This document shows positions 11,267 to 24,340 of a stretch of DNA of 64,000 nt, piece after piece; positions within the stretch are counted from its first letter, which is position 1, and every line of letters begins with the position of its first letter. The DNA comes from Crossaster papposus (lineage: Eukaryota; Echinodermata; Asteroidea; Velatida; Solasteridae). The translations under genes and the position numbers were made by a program. The stretch is from the NCBI GenBank assembly GCA_037893245.1, contig JBAIAA010000774.1, positions 248,001 through 312,000 on the forward strand, written 5' to 3'. Below the pieces are notes generated by a model. The model did no database searches. It worked only from the letters and a program-made list of their open reading frames with translations, and was not told the origin of the DNA.

Positions 11267-11690
11267 CGAGTTCGGGCGGTCTGTTCTTGACACGCGTAAC
11301 TTGTTCTTGCAAAACCCTGATGGATAGCTGGTGTACTATGTGTGTTCTTGTTCCGAGTGCAATGTTCACGGGTCGCGTTCCCGCCGTTCGAGCGCGAGAA
11401 CAGAGTTCGCGTGTCAAGAACAGGGCCCAATTTTATGGCTCTGCTTACCACATAATTCTGCGCTTAACGGTCACCTTTTTCTGCTAACCGCGCCAGCAGA
11501 AAAAAAATGTGCTTACCATGTAAGCACAGAATCCTTAGTAACAGGATGTACGCATGCTCCGAGACCAAAATTTCTCGCTAACGCGTGAAATACGTTTACC
11601 GTAAGCACCGAATTTTCTGCTATAGTAAGCACGGATTTTTTGCTAACGGTAAACAGAGCCAAGAAATTGGGCCCAGACCGCCCGAACTCG
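11267..11690. repeat. Compound fold-back: three nested inverted repeats
   Basis: The outer arms CGAGTTCGGGCGGTCTG (11267-11283) and its reverse complement (11674-11690) are perfect. Between them lie two adjacent inverted-repeat units. The first has arms TGTTCTTGACACGCG (11282-11296) and the reverse complement at 11408-11422. The second (11423-11674) has arms starting GGGCCCAATTT and continuing for about 27 bp with a few mismatches. This looks like one small TIR element interrupted by, or built from, two others. There is no coding capacity. Confidence 0.75.
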
Positions 11691-13282
11691 ACCTAGAAGT
11701 ATTAGGACTACCATGCGTGGCATTGTATCACGTAACGCCACTGCTAAAAGTAAAACTAGTCCAGATTTCATTACTTTATTGAAATTATGATGGACAATTA
11801 GACATGGGCAATCAATCGCGTTCCACATAATGATTACACGTAGGCTATTGATGAATCGTATTGAGTGATTATCTACTCGGCACATTAACCTCCCGATAAA
11901 TTTGGCATTTATGTTATTTTCGCCACCAGTGACAAAATGGAATCGATTCCGAGTTGAATTGTGATTCCTGGACGGAATCGGATTCGATTCCGAAGATGAT
12001 GCACCAAAATCTGCACCAAGATACGGTGCATAAAATACCGGGTCCGAAATTTTTTGAAAATGTTGTCACAAGTGATTTATATTGCGCAAACAAACTTGAC
12101 AATGCTCAGCCACAGCAAGTTTCAATAGGAATATCTGTAAGGTTTTTACAAACCTTACAGTTCTGGAAGTACTTCCATTCAATTTTGTTAGCAGTAGCCT
12201 ACCTAAGATAAATTGCTTTAAACATCTGTTTCAATCATGTGGATTTGTTTTATTTGTGTAGCTGCGCTAAACGTTATCCTAAGAGGCCATAACCATCAGC
12301 AAGATCCAATTGACTGTTACCGGTAAGCCTATCTTGAATGGATGGATAGCTCAAATTCCCCCAAAACACCAATCCGATTACAGGTAGGTCATGTCTCATT
12401 GCATTTTTAAGGAAGGATCTTAGAATACAAAGCCTAAAACAGTGGCCGAACTGAGGTTTTCTTGTAGTACTCATTATAGGTAACGTGCACGCGCACCACT
12501 ATCAATGACATTTGGCGGAAACTAATACTGGAGGCGTTTGACAGTGACAGCTCCTCAAATCCTGGTACAGCTGTTATTAGCAGCTACAATGTAGTTTAGT
12601 GTATAGACAATTAAACTGGACACACTAAGATTTGGATATATGCGTTGAAATTAGTTTTATTTTTATTCAGCAAAGAACCGAGAATTCACAGTATCGGGCA
12701 AGAATTAAGTATAACTGGAGAAAGTAAATGTGAGATGTTGCTTGCATGAGGACTGAAAACGGAGTGGTTAAATATGAACAAAGAATAACAACTGTCTAGA
12801 CATGTCACCAAGGGCAAAGGCCCGCTGGACCTGGTAACCTCATCATGAAGGTTGAGCAAAAACCATTAACTGAAATTGGAACGACAAAAGGGCTGGTCTG
12901 GTATAATTATATCAACTCAAATAATAGGTTGGACCTTGGTGCAAAGGAAAGTGATGCATGCATAGTTTGCTGAATCTCAGAGGTTTAACATCTGGAATTG
13001 TGATTATGGACTGTTATTATTGCATGGGTAAAATAACTGGAAAAAAAAGTAAAAAATAACTAAATATTTACAAAAGTGTATTATACACGAAAATCAGTGC
13101 AAACATGTTTATTTGCTGAAGTGTTTATAAGTCCACTTTAGAGAACGCTACAGTAGTATGGCTGCAGATGATCACCTTTAGTATTGAACAACATCCAGGA
13201 TGAGCCTACATAAGCCGAGTTAGATGGTTGGTTTCTTGTCAGAGTTGTCATCCTGCCAAAACACCGCTATTTAAATAGGCCT
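11691..13282. other. No gene seen
   Basis: Unique-looking AT-rich sequence. A patch at 11938-11995 repeats a GGAATCGATTCC-like palindromic word three times. Short open frames have no recognisable domain. Confidence 0.4.
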
Positions 13283-13455
13283 AACAGAATTCAACGACTT
13301 AAACATTCCGCAGCCAGACTAGTAACATACTGACCAAGTGCTCAGAGCACATCAGTCCAGTTTAAAGTCTTTGCATTGGCTACTTGTTAGAAACCAAATG
13401 ACTTGCGTACAACATAGTAAAGTATTTGCATCGCTGCTTTGTTCGGACTCCAGAG
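13283..13455 (+). pseudogene. LINE reverse transcriptase remnant (C-terminal part)
   Basis: Two frames together give RIQRLKHSAARLVT and then LTKCSEHISPV, SLHWLLVRNQMT and VQHSKVFASL. This is the NxAARL ... HI-PVL--LHWLPV-R blocks that follow the RT domain in jockey/CR1/L2-type LINEs. A frameshift and stops separate the blocks. Left and right limits were not traced. Confidence 0.6.
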
Positions 13456-14367
13456 TCCACATTTGATCTTAGGTATGGGTAGAAGGATTCTTCGCTCCGA
13501 ACTTAGACCCCCAATCCAATCCACTATTCTCTCTTCCTCTACCCCACAACCCCCATCCCATCCCATATCTCATCCCATTTCTCAGCCCTAATCTTACCCG
13601 TGATTATCCTCGGGATACACAGCCTTTGCCACCAATAGTTTTTGTATCGATTTGTCTACCAGTTAATGGTCTTGATGGGTTGTTCCCTGCCGACAGGATT
13701 CTCTAGCCGCTAACCCTCAAATGAGGACAAGCCCATATTTTGCAGGTACCATCCTTGCTTGCACACTACCGCAAGGCGTTTGGCAACTTTTACTATTCCT
13801 CATAGAGCCGTCTCAAGCTGCCTTACCTTTCTGCATTGTACCTTTTCTCATTGTTCCCTTACTGCTGTAGCCGACCAATTCTTAATTTCGCTTTGTCACA
13901 CGGTGTCGCCTCATCAGCCCTTGGCATGTTGCAAAATAGTGAAGGCCTGGACTACCCCGAGATGGATTGTAGCACCTTGACCATTCTTACAATGCACATA
14001 GTTTGTCTTCGTCTCGACGACATACATGCTGAAATCTGAGCTGCCTAAAACGACCTCTCGTCTTGCCCGTCAGCAAATTTCGAGTGAAAACCGCTTTCTC
14101 ACCGAGCCCATCCATCGGCGAAATTTGGCCGCCGTCCATTATACCTCCAGGTTGCTTCAAATTAAAGGACATCCTCATCCCAGTCGACCAGCGCTATCCG
14201 AATTCCCTCAAATGCTAAATGATATGTTGTACCATATAAATTGAACTTGTGTAAATTTAAACTAGAGCATCATAAATAAATCAACCCCAACCGAATACAA
14301 GTGGATTCAATTTCCGCTGCGCCGACTACTCCCTCTATCTATTAGATCGATGAGAAATCTGAGATCA
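13456..14367. other. No gene seen
   Basis: Possibly degraded LINE sequence continuing from the preceding remnant. No domain could be read with confidence. Confidence 0.35.
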
Positions 14368-14830
14368 CCTCTAGGTATCAACATTCAGAGTAATCTGAGC
14401 TGGAACAGTCAGACCCGACATGCAGCATTCAAAGCTACCCGCATCTTGAACTTCCTCATGCGAAACTTCTACCCAGCCTCAAAAGGCTGCCAAGGAGAAG
14501 TTGTACACTGCCTTAGTTAGACCAAACCTTGAGTAGGGGTTTCCCGCTTTGTCTGTGGTGATTTCTTAAGAAGAAGTAGCGTCTCAAAAAATGCTGGCAA
14601 ACTAATGCTGGTTATAACTGTAAGATAGAAGGAAAGCGAACCAACTCACCTACATATACAAAATCCTCCACAACATATTGTTAAAATTAAACCTACCGTC
14701 CTGAAACCAAAACTTTACTTGACTGCGCAGGGGGAACAACGAACAAATCAATGAAATCACAGCCAACACTAACATTTACCTTTAGTCCTTTCTTCCCAAA
14801 ATTGTGAGAAAGTGGAACAAGCAACAAAAG
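14368..14830 (+). pseudogene. LINE reverse transcriptase remnant
   Basis: The blocks, in order, are LGINIQSNLSWNSQTRHAAF, RILNFLMRNFYPASK, a one-base shift, KEKLYTALVRPNLE and a stop. They are followed by LTYIYKILHNIL and finally FFPKIVRKWNK near 14790-14820. This matches the thumb and C-terminus of CR1/jockey-type RTs (LG--I--L-W, LRRN--P, AYKTLVRP-LE, FFPR-I--WN). At least one frameshift and several stops make it dead. The A-family solo LTR begins about 40 bp downstream. Confidence 0.65.
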
Positions 14831-14870
14831 GAAACAAGCAACAATAGGAAACAAGCAAAATGCAGCATAC

Positions 14871-15800
14871 TGTGGCGGGAACTCCACAGGCCAATCTAAG
14901 GCTGTTAGGATAAGTCGGACACCCATTAAACCGACGACAATCTTCCCAACCCAAGGCTCATCCCTATACGAGAGATCACTCAAAGAGCAACCTAAAGGCT
15001 AAGGGTGCAGGTCCGTTTTGGTGGACATATACCACCGATTATGATGATGGCGATTACTCTATGTTAATTACACAATAAACCTGTGAACAAAGACACCTTA
15101 TTGTCGGTATAGGCCTACAAAGATCAACAATGATGATTTATTCTCAACAATCAATACAATGTACGATAATTACGATTCAATTGGGGCTGTTTCATTTCCT
15201 GAGTTCTTAATTACTGGGGAGGAAAACCTACTGCTTACAGCAGCAACGCGCAACCGCATCAACAATGTGCAACGCCATGCGCAACGCCCAACTACGTAAT
15301 GTCCAACAGCCTACGCAGTGCACAACAGCATACGCAGTGTACTGCAGCATACGCAATGTACTACCGCATACGCAATGTACTACAGCACATACAATGCACT
15401 ATAGCGTACATAATGTATTATAGCATATACAATGCACCACAGCATATACAATGCACTAGTGGTGTGCGCAATGTACGTACAACTCAGAACACAAGTCGTG
15501 AACCTACATGTACTGTACTTCTTCCGGTGGCGCGGCACTCCACCAACTAACCATGAACACGCATTACGTACCACCCAGGTAAACACGTACACCATGTAAA
15601 AAACACCTACATGTACATGTACTTACACCTATAGGCTTTGTTACACAATGTCGTGCATTCACGCAGCGAGTCACTGAGCGGTAAGCTCCGCCCAGCCAGC
15701 GCGCGCAACTACAGGTCACGTACGCCCTGGGTTACATTTCATTCACAAGGTTATAATTACAATAGCATAACAGCACTAAGTCATTGCACTTTCCGTCACA
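14871..15800 (-). mobile_element. Solo LTR related to gypsy A
   Basis: It begins TGTGGCGGGAACTCC and ends CTTTCCGTCACA, matching the LTRs at 34721-35705, 41288-42554 and 62373-63341 over most of its length but with more divergence. No internal gypsy sequence follows on either side, so it is probably a solo LTR left by recombination. The flanks are ATAC on the left and ATGC on the right, a possible 4-bp target duplication with one change. The strand is given by analogy with the complete element. Confidence 0.75.
15298..15460. repeat. Degenerate ~22-bp tandem repeat inside the solo LTR
   Basis: About seven imperfect copies of a CAGCATACGCAATGTACTA-like unit. They occupy the region where the other three A-family LTRs carry an 18-bp tandem repeat of different sequence. 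Confidence 0.65.
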
Positions 15801-15934
15801 ATGCCATTAACTTTGGGAGCACCAAGCTTCGACGGCAAAACAGAGTGGACGAAATGAGTCTGACCTGTTACTTACCAGCCTCATTGGACTGCTGGGCAGA
15901 ATCTCCGTGTTATTTCGTTTCAAACAATACTCAC

Positions 15935-16004
15935 AATCTCCAATACTTTCCAGATGTCCCTTCTTCATCGTAACCCCTTCAATTGGTGCGCCAGACGAGG
16001 CCAT
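15935..16004 (-). CDS. Possible first coding exon of an unrecognised gene
   Basis: ATG at 16004 in a good context (ACAATGG) opens a 23-codon exon, MASSGAPIEGVTMKKGHLES plus three residues, ending at a GTGAGT donor. If real, the solo LTR would sit in its first intron. I recognise no domain and found no downstream exon, so this is weak. Confidence 0.25.
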
Positions 16005-17370
16005 TGTTTTGAAGAGTACCCAATGATGTGCTTTCACTTCTGATGTGCCAAAGTTCTAAACCTGACTTGCATCCTTCCAGTGCTTGCTACAGCACTCTCC
16101 CACTTCAATGCATCATGGTCCTTCCAACAAAGTATTCTTATGCAAATCGGTTAGCTCAGCTAAAAAATTAAAATATATCTACTGATGCATGCTAGCCCCA
16201 AAGTATTCAAAATCACGATTTACCTCCTCCTTATGATTGATTAGCCGACAGTGGCCTTGATATTTATCTCCTGATAATGCGCTTTGCCTAACTCATTTTG
16301 CGGCCTGCTTCCTTTATTTACGGTACTCATTCCCCAATTATTATTGTTAGTCCCATTTCCCCGAGAGGTTGTATTATCTCATTGCTATAACCGGGGTTTA
16401 TCCCCTCATTTGTTGTTTGCTTTATTTCTTAAACTTCACTGTTATTTGCAAGACAAAACCGTGGACATCAAAATTCATCGATTGGGCCACGCCCGCCATA
16501 GTGAGTGTCTTGTAGCGTGACGTGGGCATGGCCAAACACTTGCACAGTGCAATTTTAACCTTCGTGTAATTTCATACAAGCAGGTAACTAAAACCTTGAA
16601 GTGCTCAAATGTTTCCTTTCCTCTTTATTAACAGTGATGGGGGTCGCATTTACAAACGAAAAACCCCAACCATTACTAAAACCAAGTGGGTATAATTTGC
16701 CTACAAGTGAAATACGTTAACTCAACCCAAGTGCAGAAAATCACGCTAAGGCGAAGAATCCCGCCGGAAGCATAGCGACCAATTGGTCAGACGTCAAAAT
16801 CATGCAATGCGAGTTGTCGACCTCCCGAGAATCTGTGGCCACTGAATCGGCCTATCTAGCTTACATTTAAGGGGAATACAGAATACACATAAATAACCCC
16901 GTGCTATTTAAACTGGGGCTGTTGCCCCCCTTGTCATGCCTCTGTTTTATTAGGCAATATCTACAACCTACAAGCGTCAAACCTTATACGTTTTAGATCC
17001 AATTTACCATAAATACCCGCTTCATTATTCATTTCATCTTTCTTGACTATTTTATGTTGGTATTGCCTCGTTCCTGTTTTGTCTTCTATTGTAACAACCT
17101 TGACTTCCTATTGCTGTCTAAGTAATATTCATAACCCTTTGCTTGCCCTTGTTTGTTGCTTTGTTGCTTTATTACATTATTACATTATCCTACTTTCTGC
17201 ACAAGCATATTGTTCGTTTGTTGCCATTCGTGGCCGAATAACTAATACAACATATAAAACATAACAGATACCTTTACCTGCCTTCTTAATTCACTGGGGC
17301 TATTCCCCTTTTTATAAATACATTATTACAAATTGGGCCTTTCCCAACCTCTGCCTTGTGCCTTCGCCAA
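16005..17370. other. No gene seen
   Basis: AT-rich sequence without recognisable genes or clear repeats on either strand. Confidence 0.4.
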
Positions 17371-18235
17371 CATCAATATCTGGGGCTCTTCCCCACATCG
17401 ATCTCTGGGGCTTTTCCCCACATCGATCTCTGGGGCTTTTCCCCACATCGATCTCTGGGGCTTTTCCCCGCATTTTTTTCTGGGGCCTTTCCCCCACCTT
17501 TCTGCCTTGGGCCTTTCCCCACATCAATGTCTGGTTTTGTCCACATTAAACTCTGGGTTTTTGTCTCACATTAATCTCTGGCTTTTCCCCACATCTATAC
17601 ATCTATACATCTACACATTCTATACATATCTCCCTGGTGCCTTTCCCCACATTAACATCCGAGCCTTTTCCTCACATTAAAATCTAGGTTTTTTCCTTAC
17701 ATTTAATTTCTTGCTTTTTCCCATTTCTCTGGGGCCTTTCCCCATCTCAACCTGGGGCCTTTCCCCCACCTCTCAGCCTGGGGCCTTTCCCCACATCTAT
17801 TTCTGGGAATTTTTCCCCGCATCGATCTCCGGGGCTTTTCCCCACATCGATCTCCGGGGCTTTTTTCCACATCGATCTCTAGGGCCTCCCCCCACACCCA
17901 TCAATATCCTTTCGCCTCAATTTATATCTTTGTATATGGGGCTTTCTATTTCATGTCTATGAACGGTGCTTTTGACCATTCATGTCTACAAAACAGGTTT
18001 TCCAGCTGTCAAAAATAAACATCAATGTCTGTTGTTTTTTCCACATTAAACCCTGGGTTTTTGCCTCACATTAATTTTTTCCCCATCCCCATCTCTGGGT
18101 ATTTTGTTCCCCGCATCGATCTCCGGGGCTTTTCCCCACATCGATCTCCGGGGCTTTTCCCCACATCGATCTCCGGGGCTTTTCCCCACATCGATCTCCG
18201 GGGCTTTTCCCCACATCGATCTCTAGAGCCTTCCC
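17371..18235. repeat. 25-bp minisatellite with hairpin core
   Basis: The unit CATCGATCTCTGGGGCTTTTCCCCA is tandem, cleanest at 17396-17475 and 18111-18235, degenerate in between. Each unit contains TGGGG-CTTTT-CCCCA, a perfect 5-bp stem with a 5-base loop, and the palindrome ATCGAT. A block of unique-like sequence (about 17911-18034) recurs at about 18255-18378, an offset of 344 bp, so the array has a higher-order duplication. Open frames across it (for example HIDLWGFSP repeats) follow from the 25-bp unit. Confidence 0.85.
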
Positions 18236-18383
18236 CCACACCCATCTATAGCCTTTCGCCTCAATTTATATATTTGTATATGGGGCTTTCTATTTCATGC
18301 CTATCAACGGTGCTTTTGACCATTCATGTCTACAAATCAGGTTTTCCACCTGTCAAAAATAAACATCAATGTCTGTTGCTCTC

Positions 18384-18846
18384 CACCTCATTTTCATGAA
18401 TGGGACTTTTCACCTCTTTTCCATGAATGGGGCTTTTCACCTCATTTCTATGAATGGGGGTTTTCACCTCATTTCTATGAATGGGGATTTTCACCTAAAT
18501 TCTATGAATGGGGCTTTTCACCTCAATTCTATGAATGGGGCTTTTCACCTCCTTTCTATGAATGGGGCTTTTCACCTCATCTCTATGAATGGGGATTTTC
18601 ACCTCATTTCTATGAATGGGGCTTTTTACCTCATTTATATGAATGGGGCTTTTTACCTCATTTCTTATAAATGGCTTTTCACCCCAATTTTTTATGAATG
18701 GTTTTTTACCTCATTTGTATGAATGGCTTTTCACCTCATTTTGTATGAATGACTTTTCAACTCATTTTGTATAAACGGGGCGTTTCACTTCATTTTTATG
18801 AATGGCTTTTTATGTCATTTTGTATAAACGGGGCTTTTCCCTGTCT
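18384..18846. repeat. 27-bp minisatellite
   Basis: About 16 copies of a TATGAATGGGGCTTTTCACCTCATTTC-like unit, most regular at 18400-18670 and decaying rightward. A 27-bp unit keeps frame, so all forward frames read as nine-residue repeats (EWGFSPHFY). This is not evidence for a protein. The core GGGGCTTTTC is shared with the adjacent 25-bp array. Confidence 0.85.
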
Positions 18847-21800
18847 ATACCATGGTTACCTAAAGCATCCCCCAAAAATCTAAACAGAATTTTGGAGAAA
18901 CCACAACACTCCGGAAAACACTAAACACCACAAAAGAAGGGGGGAGGGGTTACCTCTGTTCCATCTGTTCATCTCTGGCTTACCATGAAACTTGTTAGAG
19001 AAAACAATAAAACCAACCGCAAAACTTGCCAGCCCTCTTATCTATTTTATACCCTAGTCCAAACACACATCCCCATGGGGTATGTTACTCTGCTCATGCC
19101 AAAACACTGCCCTGCCTATGTACACGTGCATTACCTGTACATGTACACATTATGTACCGCATATCTTGGATTAGCAGCAGTATCGCCTAACAGGAGTCAG
19201 TTAAAGACATAGGAATTCACAAGATAAGATTCACAGTTAGAAGTTCTTGACATCGGGCTTAAATTGAACTACTTCGTCCACACTGACGTACCTAAATTAT
19301 TTAGGCAAATGCTTATCACCGGTAACCTTTGTTTAGCATTTTGCATCTTGACATGCGCATCTACTGCATAATATCAACTGTAAGATTTTTTATTTATTTA
19401 TTTATTTATTTTCCCAACAGTTTAACTGCAGCAAATTTTTTCGGCTTAAACCGACTCATTCCAAACATGCCTTAGTTGATAAAAGTATTATGCAGTAAAA
19501 TAATCCTTTATTAGGGTCAACAAATCATTATTTCCGATTTTGGAAACAAACATACCATGGTGGCAACTTTCGTTAAGGTAAACTCACGCAACAGTTTGTG
19601 CACTAAGGATTAGCAAGGTTTAACAGCCAGAAAATATTCAATCGAAATAACTCTTTGTTTAGGATATGACTAGTCTTCCTGAAGACCTTATTTTAGCCAA
19701 AACATTTGTATGCGGGGCCTGTGTTTGTTTCCTCCCATCATTTCACTACTATTTCCCATATCATATAGGTACAGCACGTCTACTCCAGCAAAAGATCAAA
19801 AACCCCTTCCGATTTTGACGCTCAGTGTCCATTGCTGTAATGCTTGCCGTTTATTAGACAGCAACAATTGTCCACTTTCAGTAATACTCTTCCAAGGAAT
19901 TGACCACAATGTCATATAAATCGCCAGACTCCGAAATTTGTTGTCTAATATGCACATACAATTTGTAAATAGAAAATTGTTCCCAGATACTAGGTTGCAG
20001 TCCATTCACAGACATCACTTTCACATATTTCGTTGTGAGCCAAGCGTTACATTTATCATTATCACTTTAAGGGCATTTACCAACTATTTACCAGACACCA
20101 TTTTCTGGGTAATATTTGCCAACATCGGGGCGCCCAACCCCGCCGAGAGACCACACTTGAGTCTGACCCTTATCTTCTGTTCATTGTTACACTCTGCCAA
20201 GACTATGGTCATCTAGAGCAACCAAATCCTGCAAGTGCAACCACAACTGAAAATTAAAATATTCTCCTTAGACCTATACAGTTGCCTTTTACTGTACATG
20301 TTCCCATCGTACATGCCTACTGTACTTTCCACCAACACCGTTTGGGAACTTCCTCTCACCAAGATATACTACATTTGTGTCTAATCCTTGATTAATATCT
20401 ATATCTTGGCTAAACTTACTCTATACAATATTGTTTAACATCAACGCATGAGGAGGCATGGTTGTTCCCGGTCCACAAGTGCGAATTTTCTCCAATCTCG
20501 CTTGGAATACATTGAGCCACATGCTTCAAAAGAGTGAATATAATTCAACGGATGGAATGTGCTATTGCAAGGCAGCGCAAATGCGGCCTCTGTCTTCAGT
20601 TAAAATATTGAACTTTGATTGCAACCGATAGCCAAACGCATTAATTCACCGTTTCCGAGTCTATTTCTTTGGTGAATATTGGCTATCATGAACGGAATGT
20701 TAAAGTAAATATGCACGTATACTTCACCACCCTCTCATTCCTGTTTGCAGGTTAACACGATACAACTTGCCTCGTAAGGAACAACGCGTGGTTCTAAACC
20801 CATCTCATGCCCTGTGGCTTTGCCGTGGGGCTTCGCCGCCTTGTACATACACACTCCCATAACAATCAAGGTCTGATCGCCTGGGCTGTGCCAAACATAA
20901 ACCAATTTCAGGGACTAACTATAAATACCCTTTCTAGGGGCCTATTATCACTCCTAAACCTTGGAGACCCAGGGCAAAGCTTTACCCTTCTATCGCTCCT
21001 AGGACCTCCTCCATTGTGTTAGTGCCTCTGGTAATGAAGATTCTGCTTCACCAGACCCCTGCCATACCAGTCATCACATGTCCTGTACATATGGGATAAA
21101 ATCAAGAGAAACGTGAAATACATAAACGGTGCTGTGTCTGTTAAATCACAGAGGGATAAATCCATCGTTCTAACCTTGTCCATCCTACCTCTTGCTACCA
21201 GCATACACATATTCATGGTGAACTGCCTTTACAGTCACCAGTGATAATATTTTAAATTCAGAAAAGGTCTGACATATGTCCTTATATAGGACTACAAAGT
21301 TTTCCTCTGAGATAAATCACTCATTCTGAATTTAGACAAAGTTTGGAAAAAACAACCCCTCACCTGGTAGTCACTTGGCTACCTACGGACTCATTCGCCG
21401 CATCTGATATAAAACATCCGCTAATGCCCATGAAGTTCCACTAACATAATTGCATAAGCTGGCGCTACGGTGGCCTAAGAGCTTGAAAATGTTCTATATG
21501 CCTTTTCACAGCTATTCTCCGCAAATCTGCCCAAAGGTTTGCCAAAATCATTATTTCGATCAACCTATTGGGGATCAAGCTTCCTTTTATGCACAATTGT
21601 CACGAAGATATGAACGTGAATCATATTTTGTAAAGAACAAATCAATAACTGTGAAACAAAGGAGAACAACCATTTAATCATATACCCATAACCAGGAAGG
21701 GTTTACTCAACCTGCTGGGTTTAACTGCCGTAGGCCTTACTTCCTCAAATCTCAGAATTGTCAGGAACGCCGAACATACGTAATAGCCGTACTATACTGT

Positions 21801-22735
21801 GCCAAAGCTACCACTAATATACTCACGGCGACGCTAAGGATTACAAATAAAATGTACATGTACATGCTTTGCATTTTGAAAGCCACCTTACGTCTTCTTC
21901 ATTTTAGACACCCTTGCATTACTCATAGATTTGGTATACTCTGATAACCGGACCGGCATTTTCTTTACTAAAGAGTACTACTATAAGAACCATGATAAAA
22001 CCCGGTCCGACATAGGCCTACTTATAAATAACCAAATTCCCACATCCACATACCTTTGGACAATACCCACGCCTTCGTGAAAATTCCGCAGGAATGCGAG
22101 GCCATCTTCTTCTCGCAGTGTCGTGTCGTGCATGCTTGAGCGCGTGCTATTATCCAAAGTACAATATAGCTTTGTGCAATAGCGTTGTACAATAGCTTTG
22201 TACAATACAAAGACTGCGTACGCCTACCTAATGTACCACGCCCGTCGCGCTGACCCTGTCAGCCTCAACGTACGTATATACATTGAGGAATTTCCTACAT
22301 GGTATATGTGAAAACACACAAATGGTATTCAAAAGAACGAATTTTAAACAAGAACTTGCCCAAATTCTTATTATGACCTTCCGCAGCCGAATAACCATAA
22401 TCAAATTTCACATTGACAAAATGACATGGCTGCTCCATAAAATTGTACCTCCTTACCAGTGTCATGTTCGACCACCGGCAAAAATTTAGATATCTCCTAC
22501 CTTGTTTCCTAAAACGAACACCAATCCAGGCTCTACCTCCATCGGAATCGCAAACCTGCACAATTCCCCACCATTAGGATGAGTCCTCCCTTTAGGCACC
22601 CGTTATGGCCAGCCGACCTAGTAATTGGCTGGTCAACGGGCCGGGTATACATCAGCGGGGGCTACATGTACGTCTTGCTCATATTGATCAAATTCACAAA
22701 GTGAATGTGGATCTTCCGACCGCTACGTCGCAGCG
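18847..22735. other. No gene seen over 3.9 kb
   Basis: Mostly AT-rich, unremarkable sequence. A (TTTA)n microsatellite lies at 19386-19412 and CATGTACATGTACA-like words occur near 19130 and 21853. None of the short open frames (up to about 90 codons) shows a domain. Confidence 0.4.
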
Positions 22736-22988
22736 ATGCAATTAGTCAGTGGATCCGCACCAGCATGTCTCACCGAAGCATGCACATTACCTACTCGGAA
22801 TCTTCGATCTTCACAGTCCATATTTTTGGTTGTACCCCGTGTTCATCGCTCATGTGGACCCCGAGCCATTCAACGCTCTGCTGCTTTCACCTTGGAACCA
22901 ATTATCAGCACACATCAGCACGGCCACATGTACATGTATTGACACTTTCAAAAAACTTCTGAAGACCCACTTATTCTTTTATGTATAG
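22736..22988 (+). pseudogene. LINE ORF2 C-terminal remnant
   Basis: Two overlapping frames give VVPRVHRSCGPRAIQRSAAF and then SPWNQLSAHIS followed by DTFKKLLKTHLF and a stop at 22986-22988. This is the C-terminal signature of L2/CR1-type LINE ORF2 (VPR--R--G-RAFS-AAP-LWN-LP--I---FK--LKTHLF). One frameshift separates the halves. A 3' UTR-like stretch follows. Confidence 0.65.
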
Positions 22989-24340
22989 CCCATTTATAGG
23001 CAGCATTCTTGCGTCTTAAGTACGTGTGCTTTCGCACGTCCACGTATGTACATAATGTATGTGTTTCTGGTCATTTTGATGTTCTGCGTCTGTCTGTCAA
23101 TATTAGCCTGTTGTAGACAATATCATTTTGTTCCACTACTTGCACTTGGATAATTTTAGACTGTTTAAATGTTAATGTTTAAATATGTGTGTTTTTGACA
23201 GTTTTGTCTGTTTTTTATTATTTTTTGTAATCCCTCTTAGTTCTTATTTCACCGTGTCAGGTAGTTAGATGCTCAGTTATGTACATGTAGGATCAGAGGC
23301 GTCTGTCTCCTGGAATGATCAACACATCAACGATGCCAGCAGGGTTAGGCTTAAGTATTATATTCTCCATGCTGGCGGGACAGACGTATCCCCATACTGT
23401 GGTTTGGGCACTGGCACGGTGACATAATACATTATTTTGTATATAAATCTGTGTTTTGGTTTGTTTCTTTTTAAAGAACTGGTAGTTACATGCACCTTTT
23501 ACGTCGACTTTGTTTTTGACAATCAGAATGTGTGTTTGATTTGTTAAATTTGGTTAAGTTTTTTTAATTTCTGTGAATGTATTAACTTCTAGCCTATAAC
23601 AACTGCCTTTAGCCAAAATGGCAATGGCAATGCTTTTCGCGATCGCCGTCCGGCGTGTTGGGATTTGCAATGATGAGGAAGGTTCCTACATGTAGTAAAT
23701 CACCTTGTGTTGTTTTGTGTAGGCTGTTTAAAATCCTGCATGTTGTGAAACTAGCTGAGGTTGGGATAGGAATTATTTTCCTGGCTATCATCATGGCAAT
23801 TAATACATCGTTTTTATCTCAGGGCAAATGATTCCAATCCAAAACAATTTTAGTTGTTTTTTTCACATCCAGGATTGTACACAGGTTTAATGCACAACAC
23901 ACAGCACTGAAATTGATTAAGATTAGGAACTTGGTCATAGTGTCCAGTGTCATGTTGTTGTGATTAATTGACAAAATGTTGTGTATTGATGCCTGTCAGA
24001 ACGAAACTCATAGAAGATTAGTCCAAGTAGAGGAAGTTTCTGCCCACAATTTATTTTTTAAATATCGACTTCATTTTTTGTAGTTTTTTTCAAAAACAGT
24101 CAGACGGATTCTTTTTAGGGACACCCTGTATAAAAAGCAAATAATGGGTTCCCTCCCAGTTGAGCAATACATTGTAAATAATGTTTCCACGATCTCTTAG
24201 ATTTCACAGCAAAAGTCATAATACAGGTCTTAACAAAATAATGAATATATGTTGCTTGCCTCAAAGAAATTGTCACATCAATGTAAACTTTAATATAGCC
24301 TATTACATGTAGGTACAGTCAACTACCACATGTATTGTTA
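22989..24340. other. No gene seen; LINE 3'-UTR-like at the left
   Basis: T-rich sequence following the LINE remnant, with no identifiable genes. CATGTACATG words are present. Confidence 0.35.

Noticed and set aside
15638..15973. 111-codon plus-strand frame spanning the solo LTR end
   Set aside because: It crosses the LTR boundary and is not conserved in the other A-family LTRs.
18326..18722. Repeat protein with EWGFSPHFY / NGAFHLISM units
   Set aside because: A 27-bp tandem unit keeps all forward frames open; no start context, splice structure or homology supports translation.
17371..18846. CRISPR-like regularly spaced repeats
   Set aside because: Units are contiguous without unique spacers, and the sequence is eukaryotic.
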